From Setomelanomma holmii (lineage: Eukaryota > Ascomycota > Dothideomycetes > Pleosporales > Phaeosphaeriaceae), in NCBI GenBank assembly GCA_010015745.1, contig ML978205.1:124001-188000 (forward strand): 64,000 nucleotides of DNA. The letters are read 5' to 3'. Position numbers and translations under genes: made by a program. The notes under the pieces are model-generated. The model saw only the letters and a list, made by a program, of their open reading frames with translations. It was not told where the DNA came from and searched no databases. Position 1 is the first letter of the stretch. The number at the start of each line of letters is the position of its first letter. Shown here piece after piece: positions 44,563-55,937 of this stretch.

Positions 44563-46653
44563 ATGAGTCTCGATATCTTCCCCCAGAACTTCGGTGTCCT
44601 ACCGGAGACCCACCCATACGCTGCTACTCTTTCATCTTCTGCGTCTTCTTCTACCTCTTCAGTATTTTCAGACGCTGCATCGCAAGCGTCTAGCGCTAGT
44701 ACAACATCACAACACTCTCAATGGGAGTCAGACGACTGGAGCGGCCGGACACGAATGGCTATGGCGACTTCTGTCGACCCATCAAGCCTCCCAGCGTTCC
44801 AGCCAATCACCAGGGTCAGCACCTTTCCCCAGTATCAGCCTTCGGCATGCCGCGAGACTGTTCAGGAGAGACTGCCGTCCCTGCGTACAGAACTCTTAGC
44901 GCCCATCGAGCAGCGCCAGCATCCTCGACGGTCTTCGACTACTATTAGCCAACGAGGACCTCCTCAGTTGGTACGGCAGTGCGAACGAAAGGTCAACTTC
45001 GTGGACTGCCTCGTCGGTTAGTAAAAGCTTATCCCCAGGACCCTGGTTCCTCCGCTGATCCCCCTTCAAGATTCCGCTACTCAAATGGTTGAGGTTATCT
45101 GGCAGCTCTCTGAGCCCAAGAGTCGTTGCGAGACTGCTTCTGGACGTGGAGTGCTTCCCCTCCGCACTTTCATCCAGGAGACGCTTCGCCGATCTCGTAC
45201 CAGTTACTCTACTTTACAGGTTGCTTTGTATTACCTGATTCTCATCAAGGCTCACCTGCCCAAGCATGACTTCACCATGTCACAGCCTGAAGATGCTTCT
45301 CTCCGCGCTTTGCAGTGTGGCCGCCGCATGTTCCTTGCGGCGCTCATTCTTGCATCAAAGTATTTGCAAGATCGCAACTACTCGGCACGTGCATGGAGCA
45401 AGATCTCAGGCCTGAAGGTCTGCGAGATCAACACTAACGAGATGGCCTTCCTCGAAGCCGTCAACTGGAAGCTGCACATTACTGATCCCATCTGGGAGAA
45501 GTGGCAGGAAGTTGTGCTTCGTCACACTCCCACCAACCCGCCAGCATCTCCAGGAGCCGCCTTGACCAACACCTGGAAGGATGTCATCCCAATGTTGACA
45601 CATGAGCTGGAGACCATCGAGTTGGCTCCCAAGACGCCTGTTACACTTGTCCGTCCTCAATTGAGGCCACAACTTAGCGCTTCTCCCTTGCGTCCGTCGT
45701 CGGACCCTTACGGCTCGCAGGAGAGCACTCCGACTCCTTCGCGCTACCAGGTGCCACGGTTCCTGGAGCCAAAGACTGAGTTGCTTCCTCCCACTCCGTC
45801 CCTCGCTCGGCTGGGTCCATTGCCAACACCTGCCCTGACGCCCCAATCGTACACTAGCAACACTCCTGCAGCGGGTGCCATGGCGTACGGATCCCGTCGT
45901 CCTTCGATGTGTTCGGCAATGCAGCGAGCACAGTGCTCGTCTCTGGCGCGCACTTGTGTCGACCAGTTCAACCCAAGCATCAGGAATGGTCTAGAGGCTT
46001 ACCACTTCCCAAGCCGTCGACCTTCGCTGGCTCTATCAAATTCATCATTGTCATCCTCTCCAGAGTCAATGATCTCGGACAACTCGCGCTCTTCGCGTGC
46101 TTCGTCGATCTCGTCAGTCTCGTCTGTTGGCTGGGCGCCAAACCAAAGTCAGGCAAAACTTGCCCGACTGGCGACTTGCCGCAACGCGAGGCTGCCGTAC
46201 CCGGCGTTGTCGAAGTGCAAGGAGCAGAACGAATATGCTCCGAGCGAACTAATGTCCTCGCCAGATCTGGAGAGCTTCCACATTGATGACTCGGATGCCA
46301 CAGCCGACAGCCCAACGGGCATGGCCGCTCCAAGTCGCAAGCGTGGCAGGTCATCCGTCGACCTTCAGCAGAACGTTCGCCATCTGCTTCACAGCACGCG
46401 CTCTGCATTCAATCTTCGCGGCCACCAGACCGTCCTGCCGGATCGCTCAATCGCACAGTCTTTCCTCCTTTCCGAGAACAGACGGCCATCTGGCAGTGAG
46501 CTCAAAGGGCTGCAGTCCCCCAAGCACACCGCTCCAGAGTGCTCCCGTCTCCCTGTTCAGAAAGACTTTGGCAAGAAGCGAACCTGCTGTGGCACTGAGG
46601 CTGCAAAAGCATTCCGCCCACATGGCCCCGGCATGTGGGAGGGCATCTTGTAA
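44563..46653 (+). CDS. PCL/Pho80-type cyclin
   Basis: A cyclin partner of a Pho85-like CDK. Two exons, 44563-45016 and 45071-46653, give 678 residues. The intron has a GTTAGT donor, and the junction creates NFVDCLV-DSATQMVEVIWQL, the first cyclin-box helix of the PCL class. The box continues LPLRTFIQETLRRSRTSYST, LQVALYYLILIKAHLP, RRMFLAALILASKYLQDRNY and SARAWSKISGLKVCEINTNE, then FLEAVNWKLHI. The N-terminal 150 and C-terminal 350 residues are Ser/Pro-rich with many SP/TP sites, as in the Pcl1/Pcl2/Pcl9 group of filamentous fungi. Confidence 0.9.
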
Positions 46654-47717
46654 GCTCGAAAGCAGCTGATAACACTGAAAGACCCCAAAGAGGGCACAGA
46701 AGAAGAAAGGACAAGGCACATGGATGCCTTCGCAATTTCACATCACACCACATCACTCTACACATCGTGTATATTTCCTTCTACCAATTCCGAACATCAC
46801 AACACACCATGTATTCTTCGCAACGGACACAAGCGGAAAAGTCCCAAGTAAGAGATCTTTGCAAAGCTACAATTCTAGCTCGTTGTACCTGTCCTGGCGT
46901 TTCTAGCTCTTTGTTTTTACTGGCGTTCCAAGTGCTCGACAGAGCCTGCCTTTTTTGGATGGTGGTACTGTGTCCTTGCCTTTGCCTGGATGGATAGGTG
47001 CATAGCATGGTACGGTACGGTATGGTACGGATATAGTATCTGTGGAGTCTATCTACGCCTGGTAATGGGCTGGAACGGGGATTGTACGTTTACGTATGGA
47101 GGTAGCAAGTGCGATGAGATGAGCAATCGAGTGGTTGATGATGCACATCGATGAGTATCTTGATCTTGAGTTGTTGTGTTCTCGACGTGAGATACTTGCA
47201 TCACTTGCTGGCGTCCATGTGGTTCATTGCTCTGCCAGCTTATCTTGCTAGGTCTGCGACTAGTGACGATGTCGAATATGGAAGCGGAGTTGTTCTTCGT
47301 CTTACGTCGAGTCGAGATTGGTATGTGCTTGACATCTTGCTTCAAAAAACCGCAAAATAGGTATGTGGAGCGACCATTGTTGGTTTGATAGCAGTCGCGC
47401 GGTTCTAGCAAGTGCGGCTGATCCACTTGGACATGCAAACTCGACCCGACTCGTCGTCTTAGGCGCATCTGGGCCAACTTCCGGAGACCTCAAAGGATCT
47501 TTCGCCACAGTTCATCTTAGGCGCGCGCACGACCAGTCTCGTAAGTGGCGCGCCGAGTTGAAAGACAGAAGACTGCTTGTATATGTACGTCTGGGAATTT
47601 GTGCAGTAGGTGGGAAGGTGGGGCTGGGCTACGAAGGTGAGGTGCTTGGAGAAATGGTGGTGGTGATGGATTGGGGTGGATGAAGTTGGTGAGTTGGAGT
47701 TCGGTGAATAGTAGAAT
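46654..47717. other. Cyclin 3' flank, nothing recognised
   Basis: 3' region of the cyclin gene, including a small duplicated motif ggtacggta/ggtatggta at 47010-47030. No gene seen. Confidence 0.4.
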
Positions 47718-47965
47718 GGTGAGTAATAGGCTGGTGAGTAATAGGCTGGTGAGTAATAGGCTGGTGAGTAATAGGCTGGTGAGTAATAGGCTGGTGAGTA
47801 GTAGGATGTAGTACGTTGGTAAGTGGAACGTAGGTGAATAGGACACTGATGAGCAGGACAGTGGTGAGTAGGACATTGGTGAGCAGGACATTGGTGAGCA
47901 GGACATGGGTATGTAGTATGTTGCTGAGCAGTACTTTGGTGAGCAGTAAGTTGTTGAGCAATACA
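47718..47965. repeat. 15-bp minisatellite, two related arrays
   Basis: Five perfect tandem copies of GGTGAGTAATAGGCT occupy 47718-47792, with a degenerate sixth copy to 47807. From about 47830 to 47965 a second set of 15-mers follows the diverged consensus GGTGAGCAGGACATT. As 15 is divisible by three and the unit has no stop on the minus strand, all three minus frames stay open, producing artificial long ORFs such as 47459-47971. Confidence 0.88.
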
Positions 47966-48994
47966 TTGCAATGGAGGCGTCTGGATGGTGTTTGTCGTGC
48001 TTTTCCGAAATCGTTGCGTAGAGATGTGGTAAGTGTCATGTTACTATCGTCCATGGGTCAGCTTGAAGATAGGGATGTCCTGTGAGTGAATAGATGAGTG
48101 GTTGGTACAGACGGCATTTTGATAAAAAGATGCACGCTTCTGATAAGTCGGAAATGTCAGAGACAGAGCGAGAAGGTCGGCCGCGAAAGCGAATACTGCT
48201 ACCGCTTGCAGTTTCAGAAGTCGCTTGGATATGAAGAATCAGGAGGAAAGATGCTAATCAGTCGAAGGGCTAGATTTCAGCATTCAAAAACAGCTTAGTA
48301 GTTGTGTTGTTTGCACCGTAAGTCGCCTTGGTGTGGTGGTTGTTTGTCCGGGCGTCCCAACTACCCGGCAGATTTCGTACCGTAAATTGTGGGCCAATGA
48401 GATGAACGTGATGTTATTCATAAGTCTAGTGGCGGTGACGCTGACCGCAAAATGGGTTTGAAGGCGCTAGACTTGAGGTCGGTCAGTGAGTGTGTAAATG
48501 GACGTGTGGCTACGTTGTTATGCAATGCAAGGCGCCGTAACTTCACCTTCCTTATGGTGCGGCCGAGACTTATGCGAGAAGTCTGGGGAAGATGATGACG
48601 ATATATCTGGTGGATTCATGTAGTGGGTGAGTGATGTTGGACCTGGGAGGCAACCATGGATCTGTGCACAATGGGTACTTAAAGTTGCCATTTAGCGCCA
48701 CTGCCTGTTCGCTCAGTTGCACAAAACACCTAAATTTAGTTGCTGTAGCGGTTCGACTTGACAAGGAAAGTACAGCTGCCGAGAAGGTGCACTGTGGCGT
48801 GGTTGCCAGTTGACTAACCCTGTCCAATGAGGACTAGCGGGGTAGCCGCGCCGCATCCAAGTTTATACACTGCTCGTTTGACAACGTGTTCTTCACTCGC
48901 CTCCACCATACGTTGGCATTTCAAAACATACTCTGGTGAAGCACGGGCTTCATTCATTATAGTTCATCTCATGTGAACTGTTTGGAATCGATAT
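47966..48994. other. Intergenic, nothing recognised
   Basis: No gene-like frame with family support. Confidence 0.4.
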
Positions 48995-50050
48995 GTGGTG
49001 GCAGCTGTGAAAGCTGAGGGTTCTCGCGTGTTTTGGGATTTAAGGGATATTGACTCATGGATACCACAATTCGCTGCGCTATGCCAACCATATGTTGCCT
49101 CCAGCCACGATTCTCTCAGCACCCATCACTCGAGTACAACGCTCGACCATTCAGTCTTCACGCAGGCTGCCCAACAAGAATCCTCTTGCTTTAGAGAGGC
49201 CGTGGAGAGCTCGAACTTGCATGAGGTTCACATAGAACAGGCTGCTGCCTTCAGTCTCGCCGTGCAATACTTATCACTGGGCGCTCTCGGCGACTGTCCG
49301 TACGACCTTATACGTTCCATGCCTTTCATCGAGACCAACACAGCTGATCTTGGAGGAATATCTGGCGATGAGCAAAACAAGCTTGTCGCCATGAGACATA
49401 CTCTAGCGAATCGAATCGTCGGTTTCGTTGCCGCAGGTATGCGCTTTGCAAGTGGTCTCACACATCCACGTCCGCCGATCGCAACCACCATTCCATTCAC
49501 GCAACATATGAACCTACCATTGCCATTCACTCCCAATGGTACGGAAGCGTTCAGTAAATGGCACCTCCCCGCCATGTCAGAACCAAAGTTTTTCACAGAT
49601 AGCATCTGGACAGGCTGATCCTACGCAATATGGCCTGCTGACCTTAGAACGCTATCTCACGCCGGAGATCATTTTAACGCCATAGGAGGCTGCGAGTATA
49701 TCGATGGCGCTCTCGAAGAAGACTCGGTCGTCGCAAGCAACATCGGTCATTTTCCTCATGGTCGATCTTTCGAGCATGTTGTACGCTTTGAACTGGTTGG
49801 AGAAGACGCCGGCAATTCTTACACCCTGCAATCGAACAATTTTCGTGCGCAGGCAGAGTTTCATAAACTGCGCTTGACTGTGGAGATAGACACGGGTCTC
49901 ATTAGAATACATCATTGGCATCGCCTGATGCAGGACTTGATGATCACGGACAGTGTCATTACGCCCTTTGGGATCGTGACCTGGCTGAAGCAGCCTGGAG
50001 CATGGATGTGGTTCTGGAAGGTCGACCGATGTAGTTCAGGCACTGTCTGA
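48995..50050 (+). pseudogene. Unknown gene, frame crossed by TGA
   Basis: One frame of 352 codons runs across the locus with a single internal TGA at 49616-49618. The first part (VEIDTGL-type mixed composition comes later) includes EQAAAFSLAVQYLSLGALGD and MRHTLANRIVGFVAAGMRF; after the TGA it goes on SYAIWPADLRTLSHAGDHFN, EYIDGALEEDSVVASNIGHF and QPGAWMWFWKV to a TGA at 50048. There is no ATG at the left end. An intron with a weak donor (GTCAGA near 49577) and the acceptor TTAG near 49646 would also remove the TGA, so this may be a living gene with an unseen first exon. Family not recognised. Confidence 0.45.
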
Positions 50051-50520
50051 ATCGCTGATAACGTGCTTTAGCTATCGTCACTGCATGGCAAACCTGATGG
50101 CCTCTTCCAACGTATCAATTCGAAGATGCATGCTGAATTGACAAGTAGACCGTCCGACATGAGTCACATAATTTCTAAACACCCGTTGAACCGTGAATTA
50201 GAATGATACGTCGCAGTATCAAGCTCGAGATGTGGCGTACACAATTGGCTACAGACTCAGCATTATTGGAGTATCCAGCGAAACGCAAGACATCTTACGG
50301 GCGCTCCTATTGAGTTATTGGGTGCAGGCAAGCATCGCCATCCAGCAGGGAATGCCGGTGAAGCATGAGCTGGCAACGCTACTAGACTACATCGCAGCCT
50401 TGCTCCGCCACCACGAAATGCTCGCACGATATTGCTGCGCCTCTTTCAGTTTTGAGCGCAAAAAACCTCGAAGACATTGACGCGTCATGATTTCTAACTA
50501 CAATATCAATCATAGGAACG
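50051..50520. other. Intergenic, weak ORF
   Basis: An 82-codon plus-strand ORF (50232-50480) with helical character may be part of a broken gene. No domain recognised. Confidence 0.3.
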
Positions 50521-51499
50521 ATGACTGCGCTCACGCCTCTTGCAAGAGTAACCATTGTGCTAAGCTGGCTGCTGGTCGGCCTGGCAGGCGCTTCTACCCT
50601 GATACAGTTGTTCTGGTTGTGGTTCAAGAAGATAAGATTTTCCATTGCGGACGGATGCGTGTGTGCGGCACTTTTGGTGGGCCTAGCCGTTGTGGCGCAA
50701 ACTACGTGGGCGATCGTTGATGAAGGAAGTGGGAAGCATCAATCTGACATGGTAAAGGGCAACATAGCTGCCGTCGCAAAGGCGAGTATTCCTTCTTCCA
50801 ATACAAATGCTTATGCTGATAGTTACAAATCAGTCTTTGGTCGTCAACGAAGCCCTATGGTCGTTCGCCGGCGCATTGATACGAGTCGCAGGTTCTTGCT
50901 TGCTCTGCCGCATATTCGGCCCCCACAAATCTCTTAATTGGATCTTTCAAGGAACACTGGTCTTGTGCGTTACCCATGGACTTGGTTCAGTACTCGAAGT
51001 ATGCCTCATCTGCCGTCCATTGGCAGCACAATGGGATCCTAACGTAACCGGCGTATGCGGGAGTCAGCTGGCATCTTTCGCTGCCATAGAAATCTCTGGC
51101 TTGATACTTGACCTTGTTATGCTCATCTCACCAGTGCCGGCTGTGCTCCGCATGCGTATGAATCGCCTCAAGCAGATCAAGGCCATCATCATGCTTGATA
51201 TTGGCGCTATGTAAGTCGCGAGCTCATTTTGCAAAGATTGTGCATATCCCGACTAACGGCATCGAAGCGTTCTCGTAGTCACCTGCCTACGCTTGAAATC
51301 ACTTCAACTTGCAGTCTCCTCCGACTTCACATATTCAAAGAGCTATCTTGGGCTATTATCTGCTTCTGGTTGTATGCTTAGTGTAACCCTTTGTGGTGCA
51401 CTCACAATTGGACGTATGCTAAGCGAAGTAAGAAAGAGTATCAGAAAACCTGCTGAAAAGGATGACCTCGTTGCACATGGCACACTCTCAGCAGTGTAA
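50521..51499 (+). CDS. Rhodopsin-like (PTH11-related) integral membrane protein
   Basis: Three exons, 50521-50781, 50834-51210 and 51268-51499, give 289 residues. About seven hydrophobic helices are visible, for example VTIVLSWLLVGLAGASTLIQ, DGCVCAALLVGLAVVAQTTW, GALIRVAGSCLLCRIF, GTLVLCVTHGLGSVLEVCL, FAAIEISGLILDLVMLISPV and LIVLV-type sequence at exon 3. The landmarks NEALWSFAGALIR and CRPLAAQWD match the fungal rhodopsin-domain membrane family. The frame across intron 1 works only with a GC donor (AAG|GCGAGT). The intracellular C-terminus is short. Ligand unknown. Confidence 0.78.
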
Positions 51500-51734
51500 A
51501 TTTTGCGAAAATTTTAGATATGTTACTGATGAAAAACTGCTCGAGAAAGGCGATCCAGAAAGTCGTGAATGTGTGCTCAACGTACGTGATCCAAAGTGGC
51601 ATTTGGCATGTGACTAGAACTTGTTTGCCTTGATAAGCGGCCGTCAGATCTCCTCGTTCGTGCGCAGTATTTCCGCGCCCTCCACGCTTGTCGCAACATT
51701 GAACTTGATCAAATGACTCATACATATGCGAAGC

Positions 51735-53523
51735 TCATACTAGCACAAAAGTGTCTGCCTCATCTTCCTCCCTGGTCACCGCTTCCCCACGCATCATACC
51801 TTTGACGAAAGCATCGCCGTGAAATGTCCACTCTTCTTTACTATTTACCTTACGAAGGACGCAAGGCGCGTCGAGACCGCGCAACATGGCAATCCTGCCT
51901 CCTACTGCAGAATCGTTGAGTACAAGTGCCAAACGTCCACTTTCTAGTATTGCGACTGTTCGGTTGGCACACACGGCTTGAGATGCAATGACCCATTGAC
52001 GAGTCTTCTGGAGAAGTGAAACGTCGTCCAGCTTGTGTGAAAGAATGAAATCGTACGTCTCATCTGGGGAAACATGGTCTATGCCCCATGGCGACACGGT
52101 GCTGTCATCATGGCAGAAAATCACATCTTTCACGTCGCGTATGGTGATACAAGTCGGACTGCTCCCTGATTGCTGAATTCGCCTTGTTAACAAAAGCACA
52201 TTCAAACTGGTGCTGCACCTCGGTTTAGAACTCAGGAAGGGGTTCAAATCGAAACCCCCCTCCAAAAAACCCTGCAGCTTCAGTTTTGGATTCAGGTGTA
52301 CCACCTATCATCATCAAGACGACTTCTACGAGCTTCCCTTGAACAAGGAGCGACTCTGGGTTGATGGTCGGCAATATCTTGTGCCAACGATTGCTCGACG
52401 CACGAAGGTCGCCGTTTGGAATTGTTTACCGGAAGCTCTTTCCTCATGCAGGTGTCCATGTTGGTAAATCTTCATATGGCCACACCAGACCTGTTGTGGT
52501 TATATTGTTAATGATCTGCAGATTACCAGAGTGATTGATCAAAACCCTGGTTGCATCTCTATCCACTTCGTGTTCCGATTTTCGATATTCAACGAAATGG
52601 GCCGGGAAAAAGTCGCCTGCACAGCCGATAAGCGCATACATCTTGTCTCTTGGGTCTCGGCAATCCTGTTTTCTCGAGGTAGTTTCTAATAGCTCGATAA
52701 GATTGATGCGCTCGTCTATTCTGATCTGCTGTCTAGCGGTAGTGATTTATTTTTGGTAGCGTCCACGACATGACACCATAAACATGAGGACTGCCTGGTA
52801 ATTTAGAGGCCAGGGATTGATAACTTTCCCAGCTTTACTAAATTCATCCCAGGATATGGTTCTTGTGCCGAGGAGAGGCACTAAATGTTTTGCAAGGATC
52901 GCCTCCTACACCACCCAAACACGTTTGAACCATTCCCTCGCCAAAATAGGGACTACTGCGAGGACAGATATGTAAGGTTCCCAGTCGACAGCCGCCTCCG
53001 GTGTTAAGGGTGTGCGAAAATTGGCAAGGTCGAAAAGTTTGCCAGGTGGAGTAACGGCTTCCTGTCCTAAGCACACAATGACCCGCGAGGCGCGTCAGTA
53101 GATATCCACCATGATTTTTACTTGAGAGCTACGTTCTATGGTATCCGCTTGGTTGATGCAGGTCTGATCAATCCATAGGAACACTGGAGTGCTAAGGTCC
53201 TTCGATTGGATGATGCTGTGGAGACATGTTGTTAAGTCTTCAGCCACTCGAAAAACTCTCTTACTGCTATCGGGCATGTTGAATGATATGCCAGTGCAGA
53301 GGCGCATATTGCTCCAGCAGTATGATAGAGCATCGTATGCGGGCGCCGAATGTAGAGATACACTTATCTGTTCAAAGCCTTGAAGTATGTTCGCGACCTC
53401 ATTCAGACGAGTATTTTGCAACTTCAAGAGTCGAATATGACCTGGCAACATAGGCATGTGCTGAAGGCCTTGTACCCTCTCGGCTGCCGGGCTAGGGTCT
53501 ATTATGTTCGCTGCCCAGGACAC
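51735..53523 (-). pseudogene. HET-domain protein pseudogene with multiple stops
   Basis: HET proteins act in fungal non-self recognition and cell death. The N-terminal block encodes APAYDALSYCWSN and VFLWIDQTCINQADTIERSS, the diagnostic HET motifs. The same frame continues through TGA (53095-53097), TAG (52906-52908) and TAA (52747-52749) to TGA (52444-52446), with HET-like sequence between them (RASRVIVCLGQE, WFKRVWVV-EAILAK, DPRDKMYALIGCAGDFFPAH). The C-terminal part continues in a shifted frame (51735-52304): CANRTVAILESGRLALVL and WTFHGDAFVKGMMRGEAV. Stops at VWVV(Q)EAIL and RYQK(Q)ITT fit CAG-to-TAG and CAA-to-TAA changes. Not functional. Confidence 0.87.
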
Positions 53524-53870
53524 CTTTGGAACGCCTGAAGACTCTTCTTGTGGCAGTTTCGGATTTGGATTCCATTCAGACCATAATCCAGCAGGGCTGA
53601 GCTCGGGAAAGCGAGGCGAGCAGGCAGGTGTTGAGGCTGCTGATATGTACTCTCTCAGACCAGATCACTCTTCAGGTGTGGGCAGAGGGCTCTGCGCCAT
53701 AGCTTGAAGGGAGTGAGCTGTCGTTGTCAAGATCGATCTGTCGGCAAGGTATATTAGATTGTAGACGAGAAGTGAAACATCAAAGCTGCGAGGCGGAGCA
53801 TCGATAAGCAGGAAGCGTGCATGACTGCTTGGCAAGGATACGAGCGACTCTGGGCTCAGCTTCGTGGCGC

Positions 53871-54356
53871 TCACGCCCGCAGTTTCTCCACCAGCCTTGT
53901 CTGCACCTTCTCCTTCAGCTCTTCCAATGTGGCCAGCAGTTCAATCCCAAACCTCAAGCATACCATTTGCACATTACCCCTCTTATAAAATCCCTCAGGA
54001 CAGCACACAACCACTTTGCCAGAAGCAGCATACATGCCCAACTCCAACAGCGCAACAGGCGTCAACGCACCAGGCGGAAAGTAAAACACAATCATATCCG
54101 CGAACTTCGCACCATCCATTTCCCATTCGACCTGCTCCTTGAATTTCGGGAAAGAAATGTCCTCGACCCAGCTGCTGTCCCAGTCATCGCGACGTGGGTC
54201 GAGAATGTCGATGGGCAGGTCTGATAGTGACAAGGCTAGGTTGGTCTGCCAGGCAGGCTCGGGTTGGATGGCTCCATAGAAGATGACAGAGGGCCTTGTA
54301 ACTTGCGGCTTGGTGGGAGGTTTGTGAATGACGGTTTTTGACGTTGCTTTAGACAT
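53871..54356 (-). CDS. Nucleoside 2-deoxyribosyltransferase-like protein
   Basis: A 161-residue single-exon protein. Motifs: SVIFYGAIQPEPAWQTNLA (the first strand and helix of the fold), ILDPRRDDWDSSWVEDISF (the family signature), FKEQVEWEMDGAKFADMIVF and ALLELGMYAASGKVVVCCP with EGFYKRGNVQMVC. This matches the nucleoside deoxyribosyltransferase-like family (PF15891 type) found in bacteria and fungi. Family members in this clade mostly have no proven activity, so salvage of nucleobases is an inference. Full length, intact. Confidence 0.83.
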   Translation of the reverse strand: MSKATSKTVIHKPPTKPQVTRPSVIFYGAIQPEPAWQTNLALSLSDLPIDILDPRRDDWDSSWVEDISFPKFKEQVEWEMDGAKFADMIVFYFPPGALTPVALLELGMYAASGKVVVCCPEGFYKRGNVQMVCLRFGIELLATLEELKEKVQTRLVEKLRA

Positions 54357-54740
54357 TGTTTGGTGTGAGTGTATGGGATCGATCCACCGCAGCGCGCGCG
54401 AGATGCGAAGCTGGCTGGCCCCACTAACTTATAATCACTAGCGCAACACTAGCTATTCACAGCCTAAAGGTCCAGCTGCTTGAGTTAGTCGACTTTCAAC
54501 ATTCAGCAATCACCGAATCAAGATCACGCGAGAATCAGAGCAGTGCAAATTATCATTACATGGCTCTGAGGCCAATCTAGAAGTCTACAAAATACATCCA
54601 TCATAAATCCAACGTGTTGAATCCTCCTTGCCCTGCCAGCTACCCAATTCCGACGGTTGTAGTTGATGCACGTGGCTGCGTTGTGAATTTAGACATGTCA
54701 AGCCACAGTTTTTGAACACGCTCTCTTGCCTTCCCGTGCG
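54357..54740. other. Intergenic, nothing recognised
   Basis: Spacer between two minus-strand genes, with no ORF of note. Confidence 0.45.
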
Positions 54741-55937
54741 TTATAGACGCCAGTTCTTCGTCATCTTGAGCTTCTTGTCAATCAAGGGGACCTGCTGGCG
54801 AGCCAGCTCTTGCGACGTCGGCCGGCGCTTGGGGTCACGGTTCATCAAGCTCGTGTACACCGTGTTCAGCTCCGCGCTATAGGGTCGGTAATCGCGCATG
54901 TAAGCGTACTGTTCCGGTGGCGCGTTGATGGGTCGCCAAATGACAGGACGTGCGTACTGCCACTGAGTCTTCGCCCAAGTCTCACGATCATCAAGGTTTG
55001 GATGCCTGAGACCTTGCATCTTCTGGTCTAACATGAAGTCAACCTTTGATTGATGAGGTGACTTTCCAAGAGCGAAGTCTTGGATGGTTGCTCCCAGACG
55101 CCATATATCCGTGCATGGCTTGACTTGGCTGCGCCGTTCTGCTGGTGACGGAGCATATTCGGGTGTACCATTCCATCGTTTGGGGGTTTCGCCTTCTGGC
55201 GTTGGATGTGGTGTAAGGCGACTGAAGTCCGCGAGCACGAAGATTGGCACCGTCGGAATACCGGCTGTGGTATCGTACCCATCTGGTGTGCGTACGAGAA
55301 TATTGCCAGGTTTGACATCTCGATGAACGTAGGCGGATTGGAAGTGATTGTGAAGGAAGTCAAGCGCCAGAGTCATGTCCCTCAGCAACTTCCATATGGT
55401 CAGCTCGTCCGGTTGTCCTGGTCTACCGCGTTGACGTTGTTGCTTGCACAATGCATCTCGATAGTGACCCAAACTACCAAGATCGGCCACACGCATGAAC
55501 ATAGCCGGTCCAAGTGGTCCATGATGCTCGTTATAGCCAAGAAACTCCACAATGTGATTGTGCTGACCGAGACCGTCAAGATAGAAAGCCTCTAGTTCGA
55601 GGCTCGCGATCTCCTTCTTGTCGTTTGGGACTTTGACGGCAATCACATCTCCAGTAGACCGGTGTCGATAGGAGTGTACCATGCCATCTCCACCTTCTCC
55701 TAGTTTGTCTTGCTTGACGAAAACTTTGCTGAATGCTTCACTGTCTTTCAGATCTTTGACAGTACAATGTCGAGGAAGATCGGTTGAGGTAGTGGATGTC
55801 CTTAACGTGGTTGATGCCCATGATGTGGTGGATGCCTTTAACGTGGTGGATGCAATTGACGTAGCAGTTGGCTCTGCCTTCTTGAACCGGCCATTATGAC
55901 CACGGAGACGATACCACGGAATTGTACCCTGCTTCAT
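54741..55937 (-). CDS. Divergent Ser/Thr protein kinase
   Basis: A 398-residue intronless kinase. The N-terminal about 55 residues are low complexity, with four copies of an ASTT-like tetrapeptide. The kinase domain has GEGGDGMVHSYRH (Gly loop), VIAVKVPND (ATP Lys), LTLALDFLHNHF-type helix, YVHRDVKPGNILV (catalytic loop, complete), LADFSRL in place of DFG, and TPEYAPSPAERR as the APE segment, followed by DIWRLGATI. The DFS change retains the metal-binding Asp. The Arg of the C-lobe (NRDPKRRPTSQELA) is present. Likely active. It belongs to the expanded fungal kinase set rather than a conserved housekeeping group. Confidence 0.83.
   Translation of the reverse strand: MKQGTIPWYRLRGHNGRFKKAEPTATSIASTTLKASTTSWASTTLRTSTTSTDLPRHCTVKDLKDSEAFSKVFVKQDKLGEGGDGMVHSYRHRSTGDVIAVKVPNDKKEIASLELEAFYLDGLGQHNHIVEFLGYNEHHGPLGPAMFMRVADLGSLGHYRDALCKQQRQRGRPGQPDELTIWKLLRDMTLALDFLHNHFQSAYVHRDVKPGNILVRTPDGYDTTAGIPTVPIFVLADFSRLTPHPTPEGETPKRWNGTPEYAPSPAERRSQVKPCTDIWRLGATIQDFALGKSPHQSKVDFMLDQKMQGLRHPNLDDRETWAKTQWQYARPVIWRPINAPPEQYAYMRDYRPYSAELNTVYTSLMNRDPKRRPTSQELARQQVPLIDKKLKMTKNWRL

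Noticed and set aside
47459..47971. Cys/Tyr/Pro-rich repeat protein on the minus strand
   Set aside because: All three frames are open because the 15-bp repeat lacks stops; no start or flanking coding signal favours one frame.
53665..53874. 69-codon minus-strand ORF after the deoxyribosyltransferase-like gene
   Set aside because: It begins only at a GTG overlapping the upstream stop; no independent promoter or family.
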